Shown here piece after piece: positions 45,959 through 55,984 of a stretch of 64,000 nucleotides of DNA. The translations under genes and the position numbers were made by a program. Numbering within the stretch: the stretch's first letter is position 1; the number at the start of each line of letters is the position of its first letter. The DNA is from Luteimonas vadosa. Its GTDB lineage: Bacteria; Pseudomonadota; Gammaproteobacteria; Xanthomonadales; Xanthomonadaceae. The notes below the pieces were generated by a model. It was not told where the DNA came from and searched no databases. It saw nothing but the letters and a program-made list of their open reading frames with translations. Location: NCBI RefSeq assembly GCF_039543545.1, contig NZ_BAABJY010000001.1, positions 806,001 to 870,000 on the forward strand, read 5' to 3'.

Positions 45959-46810
45959 ATGGAACGCATCGAACACCACGCCAGCTTCGGCGGCTGGCAG
46001 GACGTCTACCGGCATCGCTCCGAGGTGCTGGACTGCGACATGGAAGTCGGCGTCTATTTCCCGCCGCAGGCCGACCCCGGCCACCCCGACCACGGACCCT
46101 GCCCGGTGCTGTACTGGCTGTCGGGCCTGACCTGCAGCGCGCAGAACTTCATCACCAAGGCTGGCGCGCAACGCCACGCGGCCGAGCACGGCCTCATCCT
46201 GGTCGCCCCGGACACCAGTCCGCGCGGCGACGCCGTCGCCGATGCCGAGGGCTACGACCTGGGCCAGGGCGCCGGGTTCTACGTCAATGCCACGCAGGCG
46301 CCTTGGGACGCGCACTACCGCATGTACGACTACATCGTCGACGAGCTGCCGGCATGGGTGGAAGCCGATCCCGTGGCCAGCGGCGCGCGCGCGATCAGCG
46401 GGCATTCGATGGGCGGGCACGGGGCGTTGGTGATCGCGCTGCGCAACCCGGGGCGCTACCGCAGTGTGTCGGCGTTCTCGCCCATCGTGGCGCCGTCGCG
46501 CGTGCCCTGGGGCGAAAAGGCGTTCGGCGCCTACCTCGGTGCCGATCGCGATGCCTGGGCGGCGTACGACGCGGTCGCGCTGGTCGCGGGCGCGGAGGAG
46601 CGGCTGCCGCTGCTGGTCGACCAAGGGGGCGACGACGAATTCCTTTCCGGACAACTCAAACCCGAGCTGCTCCAGGCTGCCTGCGACGCCGCCGGGCACC
46701 CGTTGACCCTGCGGCTGCAGCCCGGCTACGACCACAGCTATTACTTCATCGCCAGCTTCATCGGCGAGCACATCGCGCACCATGCCCGGGCCCTGCGCCG
46801 CAAAGCGTAG
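45959..46810 (+). CDS. fghA: S-formylglutathione hydrolase
   Basis: The esterase (283 aa, esterase D family) hydrolyses S-formylglutathione to formate and glutathione, completing formaldehyde detoxification after FrmA. The alpha/beta hydrolase signatures are complete: PVLYWLSGLTCSAQNFITKAG, VAPDTSPRG, the serine nucleophile in ISGHSMGGHGAL, Asp in LVDQGGDDEFL, and the final His in GYDHSYYFIASFIGEH. The ATG at 45959 directly precedes the conserved MERIEHHASFGGWQ. It is convergent with the PP-loop gene downstream. Confidence 0.97.
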   Translation: MERIEHHASFGGWQDVYRHRSEVLDCDMEVGVYFPPQADPGHPDHGPCPVLYWLSGLTCSAQNFITKAGAQRHAAEHGLILVAPDTSPRGDAVADAEGYDLGQGAGFYVNATQAPWDAHYRMYDYIVDELPAWVEADPVASGARAISGHSMGGHGALVIALRNPGRYRSVSAFSPIVAPSRVPWGEKAFGAYLGADRDAWAAYDAVALVAGAEERLPLLVDQGGDDEFLSGQLKPELLQAACDAAGHPLTLRLQPGYDHSYYFIASFIGEHIAHHARALRRKA

Positions 46811-46851
46811 CCCGCAACTTCGTTGCGCCGCCCGCCGTGCGGCGATGCACG

Positions 46852-46865
46852 GGGCCTGCAGGCCC
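46852..46865. repeat. 14-bp palindrome between convergent genes
   Basis: GGGCCTGCAGGCCC is a perfect palindrome in the 143-base gap between fghA and the convergent PP-loop gene. It may contribute to termination on both strands, but there is no T run. Confidence 0.3.
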
Positions 46866-46953
46866 AGCCCGGCGCTGCGCCATCGATGCGCCTGCGTTTG
46901 CAGGCGCGCCCCGCCCCTGCAGGATTCCTGAGGTCGGGCGCCGTCCGGAAAGG

Positions 46954-47670
46954 TCAGGCGGTTGCGTTGGCCAGTGGGCCCCGAGAGCGGGGCAAGCGGA
47001 AGTCCGTGTACGCGAAACGCCCGTCGCGCAGCACGGTCCGGCCGGGTTGGAGGTCGATGCCCTGCGCGAACATCGGTCCGGCCCGCACGCAAGTGTGGAA
47101 CTCGCCGTTCTCCCCGCAAGGGTCGACGCATTCGGGCAGGGCGTCGAGCAGGGCCTGGTCGAAGGCACGGCCCGCGAACCCTGCATCGAGCTGTGCGGTG
47201 TCCACGCAGCACAGGTGCGCGCGCAATCCGGCCGCGTGCATCGCCCGGGCCGTGCGCGCGGTATGCCCCGGCGAGGGGTCGAAGATCGGGAACCGGGCCG
47301 TCCACCCCAGCCGCGCGCACAGCGCTTCCCGCCACGCGCGGATGTCGGCCAGGAACAGGTCGCCGAAGGCGATGTCGCGCAGCCCCGGCCAGCGGGCACC
47401 CGCATCCGCCAGCGCCTGGGCGAACGCGGCTTCGTAGATCTCGTTGCTGGCGTGTTGCGGCATCCGCGATTCAACGACCGGCAACCCGGCGGCTTCGGCC
47501 TGCGCGCGTAGCACCTCGACGCGGATCCCCTGCATGGCGATGCGCTCGTAGCCCTCGGTGATCGTGGTCAGCAGGCCGACGACGGCGACGTCGTCGCGCT
47601 GGTGCAAGACGTGCAGCGCCCACGCGGCGTCCTTGCCGCCGCTCCATGACAACAGCACCGGCGTGCTCAT
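46954..47670 (-). CDS. Diphthamide-synthase-like PP-loop ATP pyrophosphatase
   Basis: The protein (238 aa) belongs to the adenine nucleotide alpha-hydrolase family related to Dph6 diphthine-ammonia ligase. It has the PP-loop LLSWSGGKDAAWALHVL, the signature MQGIRVEVLRAQAEAAGLP, FGDLFLADIRAWREAL, and the ECVDPCGENGEFHTCV segment typical of this family. Bacteria have no diphthamide, so the natural substrate is unknown. It is convergent with fghA and 100 bases downstream of a small unknown gene on the same strand. Confidence 0.9.
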   Translation of the reverse strand: MSTPVLLSWSGGKDAAWALHVLHQRDDVAVVGLLTTITEGYERIAMQGIRVEVLRAQAEAAGLPVVESRMPQHASNEIYEAAFAQALADAGARWPGLRDIAFGDLFLADIRAWREALCARLGWTARFPIFDPSPGHTARTARAMHAAGLRAHLCCVDTAQLDAGFAGRAFDQALLDALPECVDPCGENGEFHTCVRAGPMFAQGIDLQPGRTVLRDGRFAYTDFRLPRSRGPLANATA

Positions 47671-47769
47671 GCGTCCCGTCGTGGGCAGGGGCTAGCGTGG
47701 AACGCCGCCCGGGGACGGAACGACGCGGCGAGGAGGGCGAAGCGCCAATGCGGCGTGACGTCGGAGCCC

Positions 47770-48111
47770 TCAGGCCGCCGACACATCGCGCAGCTGCCAG
47801 GTGTTGCCGGCCAGCAGGCGCAGGCGATGCTTGAACAAGCCGCCGGGCAGCGTCGTGGTCACGATCAGGTCGGCATGCAGGTCGTCGGGCTCGCCGAGCA
47901 CGGTCGCGTCCGGGTCGGTGGCGCCCATCGAGGGATCGACGGCGTCAGGATCATCCTGCGTCGCGCGCCAGCGCTGGAACAGCGCGTCGCTGCGCAACGC
48001 GTCCTGCAGCTCGGCGGCCAGCCCTTCGGCGCCGCGGGATCGGAAGCCGAACTCGCCGGCGGCCTGCGCCTGCTCGGCGTCGGGAATGCGGATGTAGTAG
48101 CGCGTGGCCAT
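47770..48111 (-). CDS. Conserved-looking small protein of unknown function
   Basis: The 113-aa product is acidic and soluble, begins MATRYYIRIPDAEQAQAAGEF, contains the DDPDAVDPSMGATDPDATVLGEP loop rich in Asp and Pro, and ends with LLAGNTWQLRDVSAA. No signal peptide, membrane helix or known motif is recognised. Coding use is typical of the neighbourhood and the ATG has GGAGACACCC upstream, so I consider it a real gene. Confidence 0.72.
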   Translation of the reverse strand: MATRYYIRIPDAEQAQAAGEFGFRSRGAEGLAAELQDALRSDALFQRWRATQDDPDAVDPSMGATDPDATVLGEPDDLHADLIVTTTLPGGLFKHRLRLLAGNTWQLRDVSAA

Positions 48112-48237
48112 GGGTGTCTCCGGGCGAGGGGCAGTGGCCAGCGTAACGTCGCATGCGCTGCGATGGCGTCAACGGCACGGCCGGGCGCCTGCCAGGGTCG
48201 CGGTGCGGCGATCTCGCGGCGCCTCGCGAGCGGTGCC

Positions 48238-48879
48238 TCAGGCGCGACGCACGCCCACCGGCAGCGACGCGACGCGTTGCATCTCGGCCTCGGCGAGCAG
48301 GGACGGCTCCTCGAGCACGGAGACCGCGAACGCGTGGGCGTCGTCGCCCCAGAACAGGTCGCTCCCCACCGCCAGCGTCGGCACGCCGAACACGCCCGCG
48401 GCGATCGCCGCCTCGGTATTGGCGCGCAGGGTCGACTTCCCCTCGTCGCTGCCCAGCGCGTCGGCGGCGACGCCGAGTTCGCGCAGCAAGGGTGCGAGCG
48501 CCTCCACGCTGCCGGCATCGCGCCCCTGCGCCCAGATCCAGTCGTAGATCGCCGTCGTCGCCTCGGGCGTGTTGCCGGCGGCCACGGCCAGCCGCAGCGC
48601 CGCCAGTGGATTGAACGGATGCGCCGGCGGGAAGCGCAGCGGGGTGCCGCGACGCCGCGCCTGCCAGAGCACGTGGCGGTAGGTGAAGGTGCGCTTGGCG
48701 GGGATCTCCGCGGGCCCCTTGTGCCCGTTGGCCTCCAAGACCGCGGCGAACAGGATCGGCACCACCTCCACGGCGTGCGTTTGCATCAGCGCCCGCACCT
48801 TCGGCCAATGCAGGTAGGCGAAGGGCGAGATGAAGTCGTGGTACCAGGTAAGCGTCGCACCGGAGCCTTGCATCGTCAT
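48238..48879 (-). CDS. DsbA-fold 2-hydroxychromene-2-carboxylate isomerase-like protein
   Basis: The protein (213 aa) has the kappa-class GST/HCCA isomerase fold: LTWYHDFISPFAYLHWPKV at the start, where a serine takes the place of the redox cysteine, then KRTFTYRHVLWQARRRGTPLRFP, and the cis-Pro region AGVFGVPTLAVGSDLFWGDD. It is expected to use glutathione for an isomerisation and is not a disulfide oxidase. The substrate in this organism is unknown. Two ATGs (48879 and 48873) lie two codons apart; the first is used. Confidence 0.9.
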   Translation of the reverse strand: MTMQGSGATLTWYHDFISPFAYLHWPKVRALMQTHAVEVVPILFAAVLEANGHKGPAEIPAKRTFTYRHVLWQARRRGTPLRFPPAHPFNPLAALRLAVAAGNTPEATTAIYDWIWAQGRDAGSVEALAPLLRELGVAADALGSDEGKSTLRANTEAAIAAGVFGVPTLAVGSDLFWGDDAHAFAVSVLEEPSLLAEAEMQRVASLPVGVRRA

Positions 48880-49038
48880 GCCTCGTTGTCCTCGCTGGCC
48901 AGGGGTGGAAATGTTGTGCCCGCCCACATGACCGTGCGCCAGCGCCGCGATCATGCCGCCGCCAACGCCGCCACCGGGCAGCCCGGCTGGCTCCGGGCTC
49001 GCATGCCCCGGGTGCGGACGTGGTGCAGCGGGCGGTGC

Positions 49039-50342
49039 CTAGCGCACCGTCGCCGGATAGGCGCGCGGCATGTCGCCGCCCTCGATGCTCGGTGCCGTGC
49101 GCAGGTAGCGTTCGAACAGTTCCGTCTGCCGCGTGCGCATCGGCATCGCGCGGCCATCGAGCCAGACCTGTTGCACGAGGCTGGTCACCTCCAGCGGATC
49201 GCCGTCCCAGAGCACCAGGTCGGCGCGCATGCCGGGTGCGATGCCGCCGATGCGGTCGCCGGCGCCGAAGGCCTCGGCCGGCACGCGGGTCAGGCCGGCC
49301 AGGCCGTCCTCCCAAGGGAGGCCGTTGGCGACGGCATTGCCGGCGAGCTGGCGGATCTTGCGCGCGTTGTGCGACGAGTCTCCGGCCTGGGTGAAGCCCA
49401 CGGCCACGCCCGCGGCACGCAGGCGCGCGGCGGTCTCCAGGCTGGCGCCGAGCTGGTCGAAGCTGGCCGGCAGGTTGGCCAGCGGATCGACGAACACCGG
49501 CACCCTGGCCGCGGCGAGTTCCGGTGCCAGCTTCCAGGCCTCGGCGCCGCCGCTGATGGCGATGCGCACGCCGTGGCGCTTCGACCAGCGCAACAGCTGG
49601 CGGATGTCGGCGGCGCGATGCACGCCGACCAGCACGCGTCCGCCGCCGTCGATGTAGTGGGCGAGCGTGCGACGACCGGCCGGCGTCAGCAGGGCCATGT
49701 CCGAGCCTTGCGGAATCCGGCCGCGGATCTCGTCGATCAACTGGTCGAGCAGCATCCACTGCGCGGCGCGCGTCTTGCCGGTGAGGTTGGCCGCCGAACC
49801 GCCGCCGAGTTCCACGAAGAGCACGCGCGGTCCGGCCGGGTCGATCCCGCCGTCCAGCCGCATCAAGGCGCCCTGGCCGCCGATGAACGAGCCGCCCGGG
49901 GTCGCGTCGGCGCCGAGCAGGGTGAAGCCGATGCCCTCCACGCGCGCGATCGGAACCAGCACCGAGTCCGGGTTGTAGGCCAGCGTGACGTCGAACTCCG
50001 GCCGCACCACCATGTCCTTGGCGCCGCTGCCCAGCGCCAGTGCATGGTCGCTGGTGGCCTCCTCGGCGGAAACCTCTTCCAGTCCGATGCCGGTGACGCC
50101 GCCGAACAGCGCCGGCGTCAGCGGCTTGCCCTGGGCGTCGACCACCTGGGCGCCGCCGGCCGACAGGCCGTTGCCGACGGCGGCGATCCGGCCGCCGCGC
50201 ACCAGGACGTCCGCGTTCTGCAAGGTGCCGCGCGTGGTCGCGGTGTGCACGGTAGCGTTGCGGATCAGCAGGTCCTGCGCCCACGCGGCGCCTGCGGCCA
50301 GCCACAGGCACGCTGCGGCGGCGGCAATCATCGGCAAGCGGT

Positions 50343-50346
<4 letters not shown>
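49039..50346 (-). CDS. Amidohydrolase-like protein lacking most metal ligands
   Basis: The protein (435 aa) has a signal peptide (1-23, ending in AAWAQ) and the sequence frame of an amidohydrolase: DLLIRNATVHTATTRG and ADVLVRGGRIAAVGNGL at the start and GGIAPGMRADLVLWDGDPLEVTS near the end. However, the HxH motif after the first strand is absent: TPALFGGVTGIG stands where the downstream paralogue has TPGLIDVHSHLG. Its HHG motif is replaced by SGG, and HSDSS by QAGDSS. It is therefore probably not a metal-dependent hydrolase on its own. Its start overlaps the paralogue's stop by 4 bases, so the two are made together and may form a complex. Confidence 0.88.
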
Positions 50347-51755
<1,409 letters not shown>

Positions 51756-51867
51756 GGTGGTCTCCACGGGGACAGCGTGCACCGTAGCCGCGGCCGCCAG
51801 CGCTGCCAAGTGCAGGCGGTCATGGCCGTGCACCCGTGACAGAATGCCGACGACGGGAGGACACGCG

Positions 51868-52644
51868 ATGCGCGAGAAGGAACAGATCGTCGGCAACTGG
51901 CTGCCGCGCTACACCGGCGTGCCGCTGGACGGCTTCGGCGACCACGTCCTGCTGACCAATTTCGGCGGCTACCTCGGCCACTTCAGCCGGCTCACCGGTG
52001 CCGAGGTCGTGGGCTTGGACCGGCCCATGCCCAGCGCCACCGCCGACGGCATCACCATGATCAATTTCGGCATGGGCAGCCCCAACGCCGCGACCATGAT
52101 GGACCTGCTGTCGGCGGTGATGCCGCAGTCGGTGCTGTTCCTGGGCAAGTGCGGCGGGCTCAAGCGCAAGAACCAGCTCGGCGACCTGGTGTTGCCGATC
52201 GCGGCGATCCGCGGCGAAGGCACCAGCGACGACTACCTGCTCCCCGAGGTGCCGGCGCTGCCGGCCTTCGCCCTGCAACGCGCGGTGTCCACCATGATCC
52301 GCGACCACGGGCTGGACTACTGGACCGGCACCGTCTACACGACCAACCGCCGCGTCTGGGAGCACGACGACGCGTTCAAGGAACGGCTGCGGCAGATGCG
52401 CTGCATGGCGATCGACATGGAGACCGCGACCATCTTCGCCGCGGGCTTCGCCAACCGGATTCCCTGCGGCGCGCTGTTGCTGGTCTCCGACCAGCCCATG
52501 GTGCCCGAGGGCGTCAAGACCGAAGTGTCCGACGCCAAGGTGAGCGCCGAGTACGTCGAAAGCCACATCCAGGTCGGCATCGAGGCGCTGCGGCTGATCC
52601 GTCGGCATGGCAAGTCCGTGCGGCACCTGCGGTTCGACGAGTAG
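51868..52644 (+). CDS. amn: AMP nucleosidase (short form)
   Basis: The enzyme (258 aa) cleaves AMP to adenine and ribose 5-phosphate. It belongs to the nucleoside phosphorylase fold: FLGKCGGLKRKNQLGDLVLPIAAIRGEGTSDDYL and the catalytic MAIDMETATIFAAGF with LLLVSDQPM are clear. It lacks the N-terminal regulatory domain of the Escherichia coli enzyme (484 aa), as is common in this group. The ATG at 51868 has a strong GGGAGG ribosome binding site 7 bases upstream and a CAGAAT box before it. A DUF924 gene follows after 21 bases. Confidence 0.92.
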   Translation: MREKEQIVGNWLPRYTGVPLDGFGDHVLLTNFGGYLGHFSRLTGAEVVGLDRPMPSATADGITMINFGMGSPNAATMMDLLSAVMPQSVLFLGKCGGLKRKNQLGDLVLPIAAIRGEGTSDDYLLPEVPALPAFALQRAVSTMIRDHGLDYWTGTVYTTNRRVWEHDDAFKERLRQMRCMAIDMETATIFAAGFANRIPCGALLLVSDQPMVPEGVKTEVSDAKVSAEYVESHIQVGIEALRLIRRHGKSVRHLRFDE

Positions 52645-52665
52645 CCGGCGCGCGCGGAGGCAGCG

Positions 52666-53217
52666 GTGCAGCAGGCAGCATTACAGCAGGCGAGGGACAT
52701 CGTGGCGTTCTGGCGCCAGGCCGGGCCGGGCAAGTGGTTCGCGAAGGACGATGCCTTTGACGCCGCCATCCGGCAGCAGTTCGAGGCCCTCCACTTCGCC
52801 GCGGCGCGCCGCGAACTCGACGACTGGCTCGATGACGCGGAGGGTGCGCTGGCCTTGCTGCTCCTGCTCGACCAGTTTCCGCGCAACCTGTTCCGTGGCA
52901 GCGCCCATGCCTGGGCCGCCGATCCGCTGGCGCGGCATGTGGCGGGCCGCGCGATCGTCCGTGGCCACGACGCCGCCTTCGATCCGCAGCTGCGGGCCTT
53001 CTTCTACCTGCCCTACGAGCATGCCGAGGACGTGCAGGACCAGGCGCGGTCGGTCGAGCTGTTCCGCGCGCTGGGCAACGTGGGCTACCTGGACTACGCG
53101 CTCGAGCACCAGCGGATCATCGAGCGCTTCGGCCGCTTCCCCCATCGCAACCATGCGCTGGGCCGGACCAGCACGCCGGAAGAACAGGCCTGGCTGGAGG
53201 CTGGCGGCGGCTTCTGA
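52666..53217 (+). CDS. DUF924 family protein
   Basis: The 183-aa product matches DUF924, an all-helical family thought to resemble TPR proteins: VAFWRQAGPGKWFAKDDAFDAAIRQQFEALH near the N-terminus, LLLLDQFPRNLFRGSAHAWAADPLAR in the middle, FFYLPYEHAEDVQDQARSVELF, and FGRFPHRNHALGRTSTPEEQAWL at the end. The biochemical role is unknown. It uses a GTG start with GGAGG 5 bases upstream and is probably in an operon with amn. Confidence 0.92.
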   Translation: MQQAALQQARDIVAFWRQAGPGKWFAKDDAFDAAIRQQFEALHFAAARRELDDWLDDAEGALALLLLLDQFPRNLFRGSAHAWAADPLARHVAGRAIVRGHDAAFDPQLRAFFYLPYEHAEDVQDQARSVELFRALGNVGYLDYALEHQRIIERFGRFPHRNHALGRTSTPEEQAWLEAGGGF

Positions 53218-53306
53218 ACCAATGGGTCGATGGCGTGCACCCTGGCCGGGCGAAGCGTTGCCAGCATCGCAAGCCTCGATGCGGTGCGGCCTTCGACGGC
53301 TCGCGG

Positions 53307-53633
53307 TCAGTAGCGCGGAATCGTCGGGTCGACCTCGCACGCCCAGGCCTCGATCCCGCCGACGACGTTGTGCACCTCGCGAAATCCCTGGGCGAGGAAA
53401 TACCGCGCCGCCTGTTCACTGCGCACGCCGTGGTGGCAGAGGAAGGCGAGGGCCTGGTCGCGGGGCCGGGCCATCAACCGCTCCAGGCCGCCCGACTCGA
53501 GGCTTTCGTAAGGCACCGGCACGGCGGCGAGGGCGCGCTCGCCCGGCGGACGCACGTCGACGAGGACCAGCGTGCCGGCGCGGACGCGGTCTAGGGCTTC
53601 CCCTGCACTCAAGGTTTGAACCGGATCGGACAT
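53307..53633 (-). CDS. Single-domain rhodanese (GlpE-like sulfurtransferase)
   Basis: The protein (108 aa) is one rhodanese domain. The active-site loop is FLCHHGVRSEQAA with the catalytic Cys; the strand signatures LVLVDVRPPGERALA and VHNVVGGIEAWACEVDP are typical. It should transfer sulfane sulfur from thiosulfate or a persulfide to cyanide or thiols. The ATG at 53633 is chosen because longer readings extend into the next gene on the other strand without family similarity. It is divergent from the deacetylase gene with 35 bases between starts. Confidence 0.92.
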   Translation of the reverse strand: MSDPVQTLSAGEALDRVRAGTLVLVDVRPPGERALAAVPVPYESLESGGLERLMARPRDQALAFLCHHGVRSEQAARYFLAQGFREVHNVVGGIEAWACEVDPTIPRY

Positions 53634-53668
53634 CGGGCCAGTGTAGGCGCGCGTGGCATGATCCGGCC

Positions 53669-54508
53669 ATGTCGTCGCCTGCCACGCCGCTGCACCGCGT
53701 CCCGCCGCATCCGCGCAGGATCTGGATCGGCTTCGTGCTGTCGCAAATGATCGTGGCCGCGCTGTGGTGGTGGCTGGGCTGGCGCGCGGGCCTGCCCGCG
53801 ATGGTGCTGTCGCACCTGTCGCTCTTCTGGGGCGCGCTGTGGCCGCAGTCGCGCCTCTACGGTCCGGCGCTGTCGAGGCTGCCCGTGGCGGACAAGCGCG
53901 TCTGGCTGACCATCGACGACGGCCCGTCCGGTGATACCGCCGCGATCCTCGACCTGCTCGATGCACACGGCGCCAAGGCCACCTTCTTCCTCGTCGGCGA
54001 GCGCGCCGCGGCGCGGCCCGACCTGGTCCGTGCCATCGCCGCGCGCGGCCACGGCATCGGCAACCACAGCCAGGCCCATCCCTCGCGCTGGTTCTGGGCA
54101 CTGGGGCCACGACGCATGCGCGAGGAGATCGCGGGCGGGCAGGCGATCCTGCGCGGGATCACCGGGCAGCCCCCGCGCTGGTTCCGCGCGGTGGTGGGCA
54201 TGGCCAACCCGTTCACCGTGGCGCCGCTGCGCGAGCACGGCCTGTCGCGCGTGGCCTGGAGCGCACGCGGCTTCGATGCGGTCGCGCCGGATCCGGCCAC
54301 GGTGGTGTCGCGGATCGAGCGCACGCTGGCGCCCGGCGCGATCGTGCTGATGCACGAGGGCGCGGGCCATGGCCGCAGTGTCGACGCGATGGCGCTGCTG
54401 CTGCGGCGATTCGATGCACTGGGCTACGGCACGCTGTTGCCTGAGGCCCTGGAAGGCGACCCACGATCCCGGGCGCGACCCGTGGCCGCCGGCGCCCACG
54501 CACCCTGA
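53669..54508 (+). CDS. Polysaccharide deacetylase-family membrane protein
   Basis: The protein (279 aa) has two N-terminal hydrophobic helices (about 18-70) and a NodB-type carbohydrate esterase 4 domain. The first motif is LTIDDGPSGDTAAILDLL, with the catalytic base and metal-binding Asp; the second is GHGIGNHSQAHPS with the zinc-binding H-x3-H. The later motifs RAVVGMANPF and VLMHEGAG are recognisable. It probably removes acetyl groups from an extracytoplasmic sugar polymer or lipid-linked sugar. The start at 53669 lies close behind a CATGAT sequence, so the leader would be very short. Confidence 0.9.
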   Translation: MSSPATPLHRVPPHPRRIWIGFVLSQMIVAALWWWLGWRAGLPAMVLSHLSLFWGALWPQSRLYGPALSRLPVADKRVWLTIDDGPSGDTAAILDLLDAHGAKATFFLVGERAAARPDLVRAIAARGHGIGNHSQAHPSRWFWALGPRRMREEIAGGQAILRGITGQPPRWFRAVVGMANPFTVAPLREHGLSRVAWSARGFDAVAPDPATVVSRIERTLAPGAIVLMHEGAGHGRSVDAMALLLRRFDALGYGTLLPEALEGDPRSRARPVAAGAHAP

Positions 54509-54563
54509 AATCCAGCTGGTTCGCTAGCGTGTCCACTGGCCAAGTCCAACGCCCGCACGTGCA

Positions 54564-55253
54564 TCAGCGCGTCGCCACCACCAGCCAGTTGTTGAACGGC
54601 GTGTCGCCATGCAGGGGCGTGAAGTGCGCCGTCAGTCCCGCAAGCCGAAAGCGGGCCTCGAGGCCGGCGCGGGTCGGATAGGACTTCGGCGTCGACACCA
54701 TCCATCCGAGCCAGTGCGCGACGCGATCGGCCAGGCGGGTGGCGCGGCCGCGACCGCTGTCGTCGTCCAGTCCGGTGCGGATCACCAGCCGCGCGCCGGG
54801 CGCCAGCCGGTCGATGGCGTCCGCCAGCAGTTGGCGGCGCTGCTCGCGGGTCAGGTACTGCAGCACGTCCAGCAGGGCGACGCTGCCGGCATGCGCCGGC
54901 AGGCCCTGTTCGACGTCGACCACGTCGAAGCGCACCGCGTCCAGCCCGGCGCGCGCCGCGGCCCTGGCGGCGCGCGCGATCTTGCCGGCGTCCACGTCGA
55001 CGCCCGCGTACGCGACCCGCTGCCCGTCCAGCCGCAAGGCATGCGCCAGCAGTCCCAAGCCGCAACCCAGGTCGAGCAGCGGCGCATCGCAGCCCCGCAG
55101 CGCGGCGAGCACGCCGGGATACAGCGGATCGCTGCGCAGCTTGCCGAGGCTGTAGTAGTAGTCGAAGCGATTGCCCAGCGGCATCGCCGGGCGGAACGCG
55201 TCGGCGATGCGTTGCGCGTCGCCGCGGCCGAACGGCCGCGTCGCGGCATTCAC
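54564..55253 (-). CDS. SAM-dependent methyltransferase
   Basis: The 229-aa product has a class I methyltransferase fold: APLLDLGCGLGLLAHAL is the SAM-binding loop, YAGVDVDAGKI the second acidic strand, and SVALLDVLQYLTREQRRQLL the fourth. An N-terminal Tyr-rich stretch (NRFDYYYSLGKLRSDPLYPGV) resembles that of uncharacterised methyltransferases in this phylum. The substrate is unknown; a small molecule or lipid is possible. It starts at GTG (55253) in a GTGA junction with the SGNH hydrolase gene upstream. Confidence 0.87.
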   Translation of the reverse strand: MNAATRPFGRGDAQRIADAFRPAMPLGNRFDYYYSLGKLRSDPLYPGVLAALRGCDAPLLDLGCGLGLLAHALRLDGQRVAYAGVDVDAGKIARAARAAARAGLDAVRFDVVDVEQGLPAHAGSVALLDVLQYLTREQRRQLLADAIDRLAPGARLVIRTGLDDDSGRGRATRLADRVAHWLGWMVSTPKSYPTRAGLEARFRLAGLTAHFTPLHGDTPFNNWLVVATR

Positions 55254-55984
55254 CGGCCGTCGCCGAGCAGTCGCCGGGCCACCGGCAGCGCCAGCTCGAC
55301 CCACAGCCGGTACATCGCCGCCGACGGATGCAGGCCGTCGTCGACCAGCATCGCGTCCTCGTCGCCCCGCGCGCGGCTGGGCCGGGAGACATCGACGAAG
55401 GCGACGTCGCGCGCCTCGCAAAGCTCGCGTGCAACGGCGTTGTAGTCGTCCAGCTCGCGGCTCACCTGTGCCAGGTCGCGCCCTGAGGCGGCGCCGAAGC
55501 GCGTCGCGCCCCAGTCCGGGATGCCAAGGACGAGCACCCGGTCGTTGCGGCCGCCGGCCAGTTCGATCGCGCGCGCCAGCAGCGCCGTGAACTCGTCGCG
55601 GTACTCGCCGGCACTGCGCCCGCGGTACTGGTTGTTCACGCCGATCAGCAGGCTGACGAAATCGAAGCGCCCCAGCGGCCCTGCCTGGTCCATCGCCGCG
55701 GACAGCTCGTCCGTGGTCCAGCCGGTGGTGGCGATGATGCGGGGATCGGCCAGCGCGATGCCGTCCGCGCGCAGGCGCGCCGCCAGTTGCACGGGCCAGC
55801 GCCCGTCGGCGTCGACGCCTTCGCCGATGGTGTAGCTGTCGCCGAGCGCCAGGAACGACAGCGACCGCGGGGCCGCGCCTGCGGGCGGCATGCCGGAGGA
55901 GGCCGGGGACGTGGTGCAGCCGGCGGCGACCGCCATCATGCCGGCAGCCGCGAGGGCGAGGAGGGCGTCAACCCGAGGCCGCAC
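55250..55984 (-). CDS. SGNH/GDSL-family hydrolase, probable lipoprotein
   Basis: The protein (244 aa) has a lipoprotein signal with AVAAGC (Cys at about 23) and a SGNH hydrolase domain: block I FLALGDSYTIGEG with the catalytic Ser, block III LLIGVNNQYRG with Asn, and block V VDDGLHPSAAMY with Asp and His. It should be an esterase or lipase acting in the periplasm or at the outer membrane. The GTG at 55984 is the only start that leaves a full lipoprotein signal, but it has no good ribosome binding site; its first codons overlap the aminotransferase end by 17 bases, so coupling is likely. Confidence 0.88.
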   Translation of the reverse strand: MRPRVDALLALAAAGMMAVAAGCTTSPASSGMPPAGAAPRSLSFLALGDSYTIGEGVDADGRWPVQLAARLRADGIALADPRIIATTGWTTDELSAAMDQAGPLGRFDFVSLLIGVNNQYRGRSAGEYRDEFTALLARAIELAGGRNDRVLVLGIPDWGATRFGAASGRDLAQVSRELDDYNAVARELCEARDVAFVDVSRPSRARGDEDAMLVDDGLHPSAAMYRLWVELALPVARRLLGDGR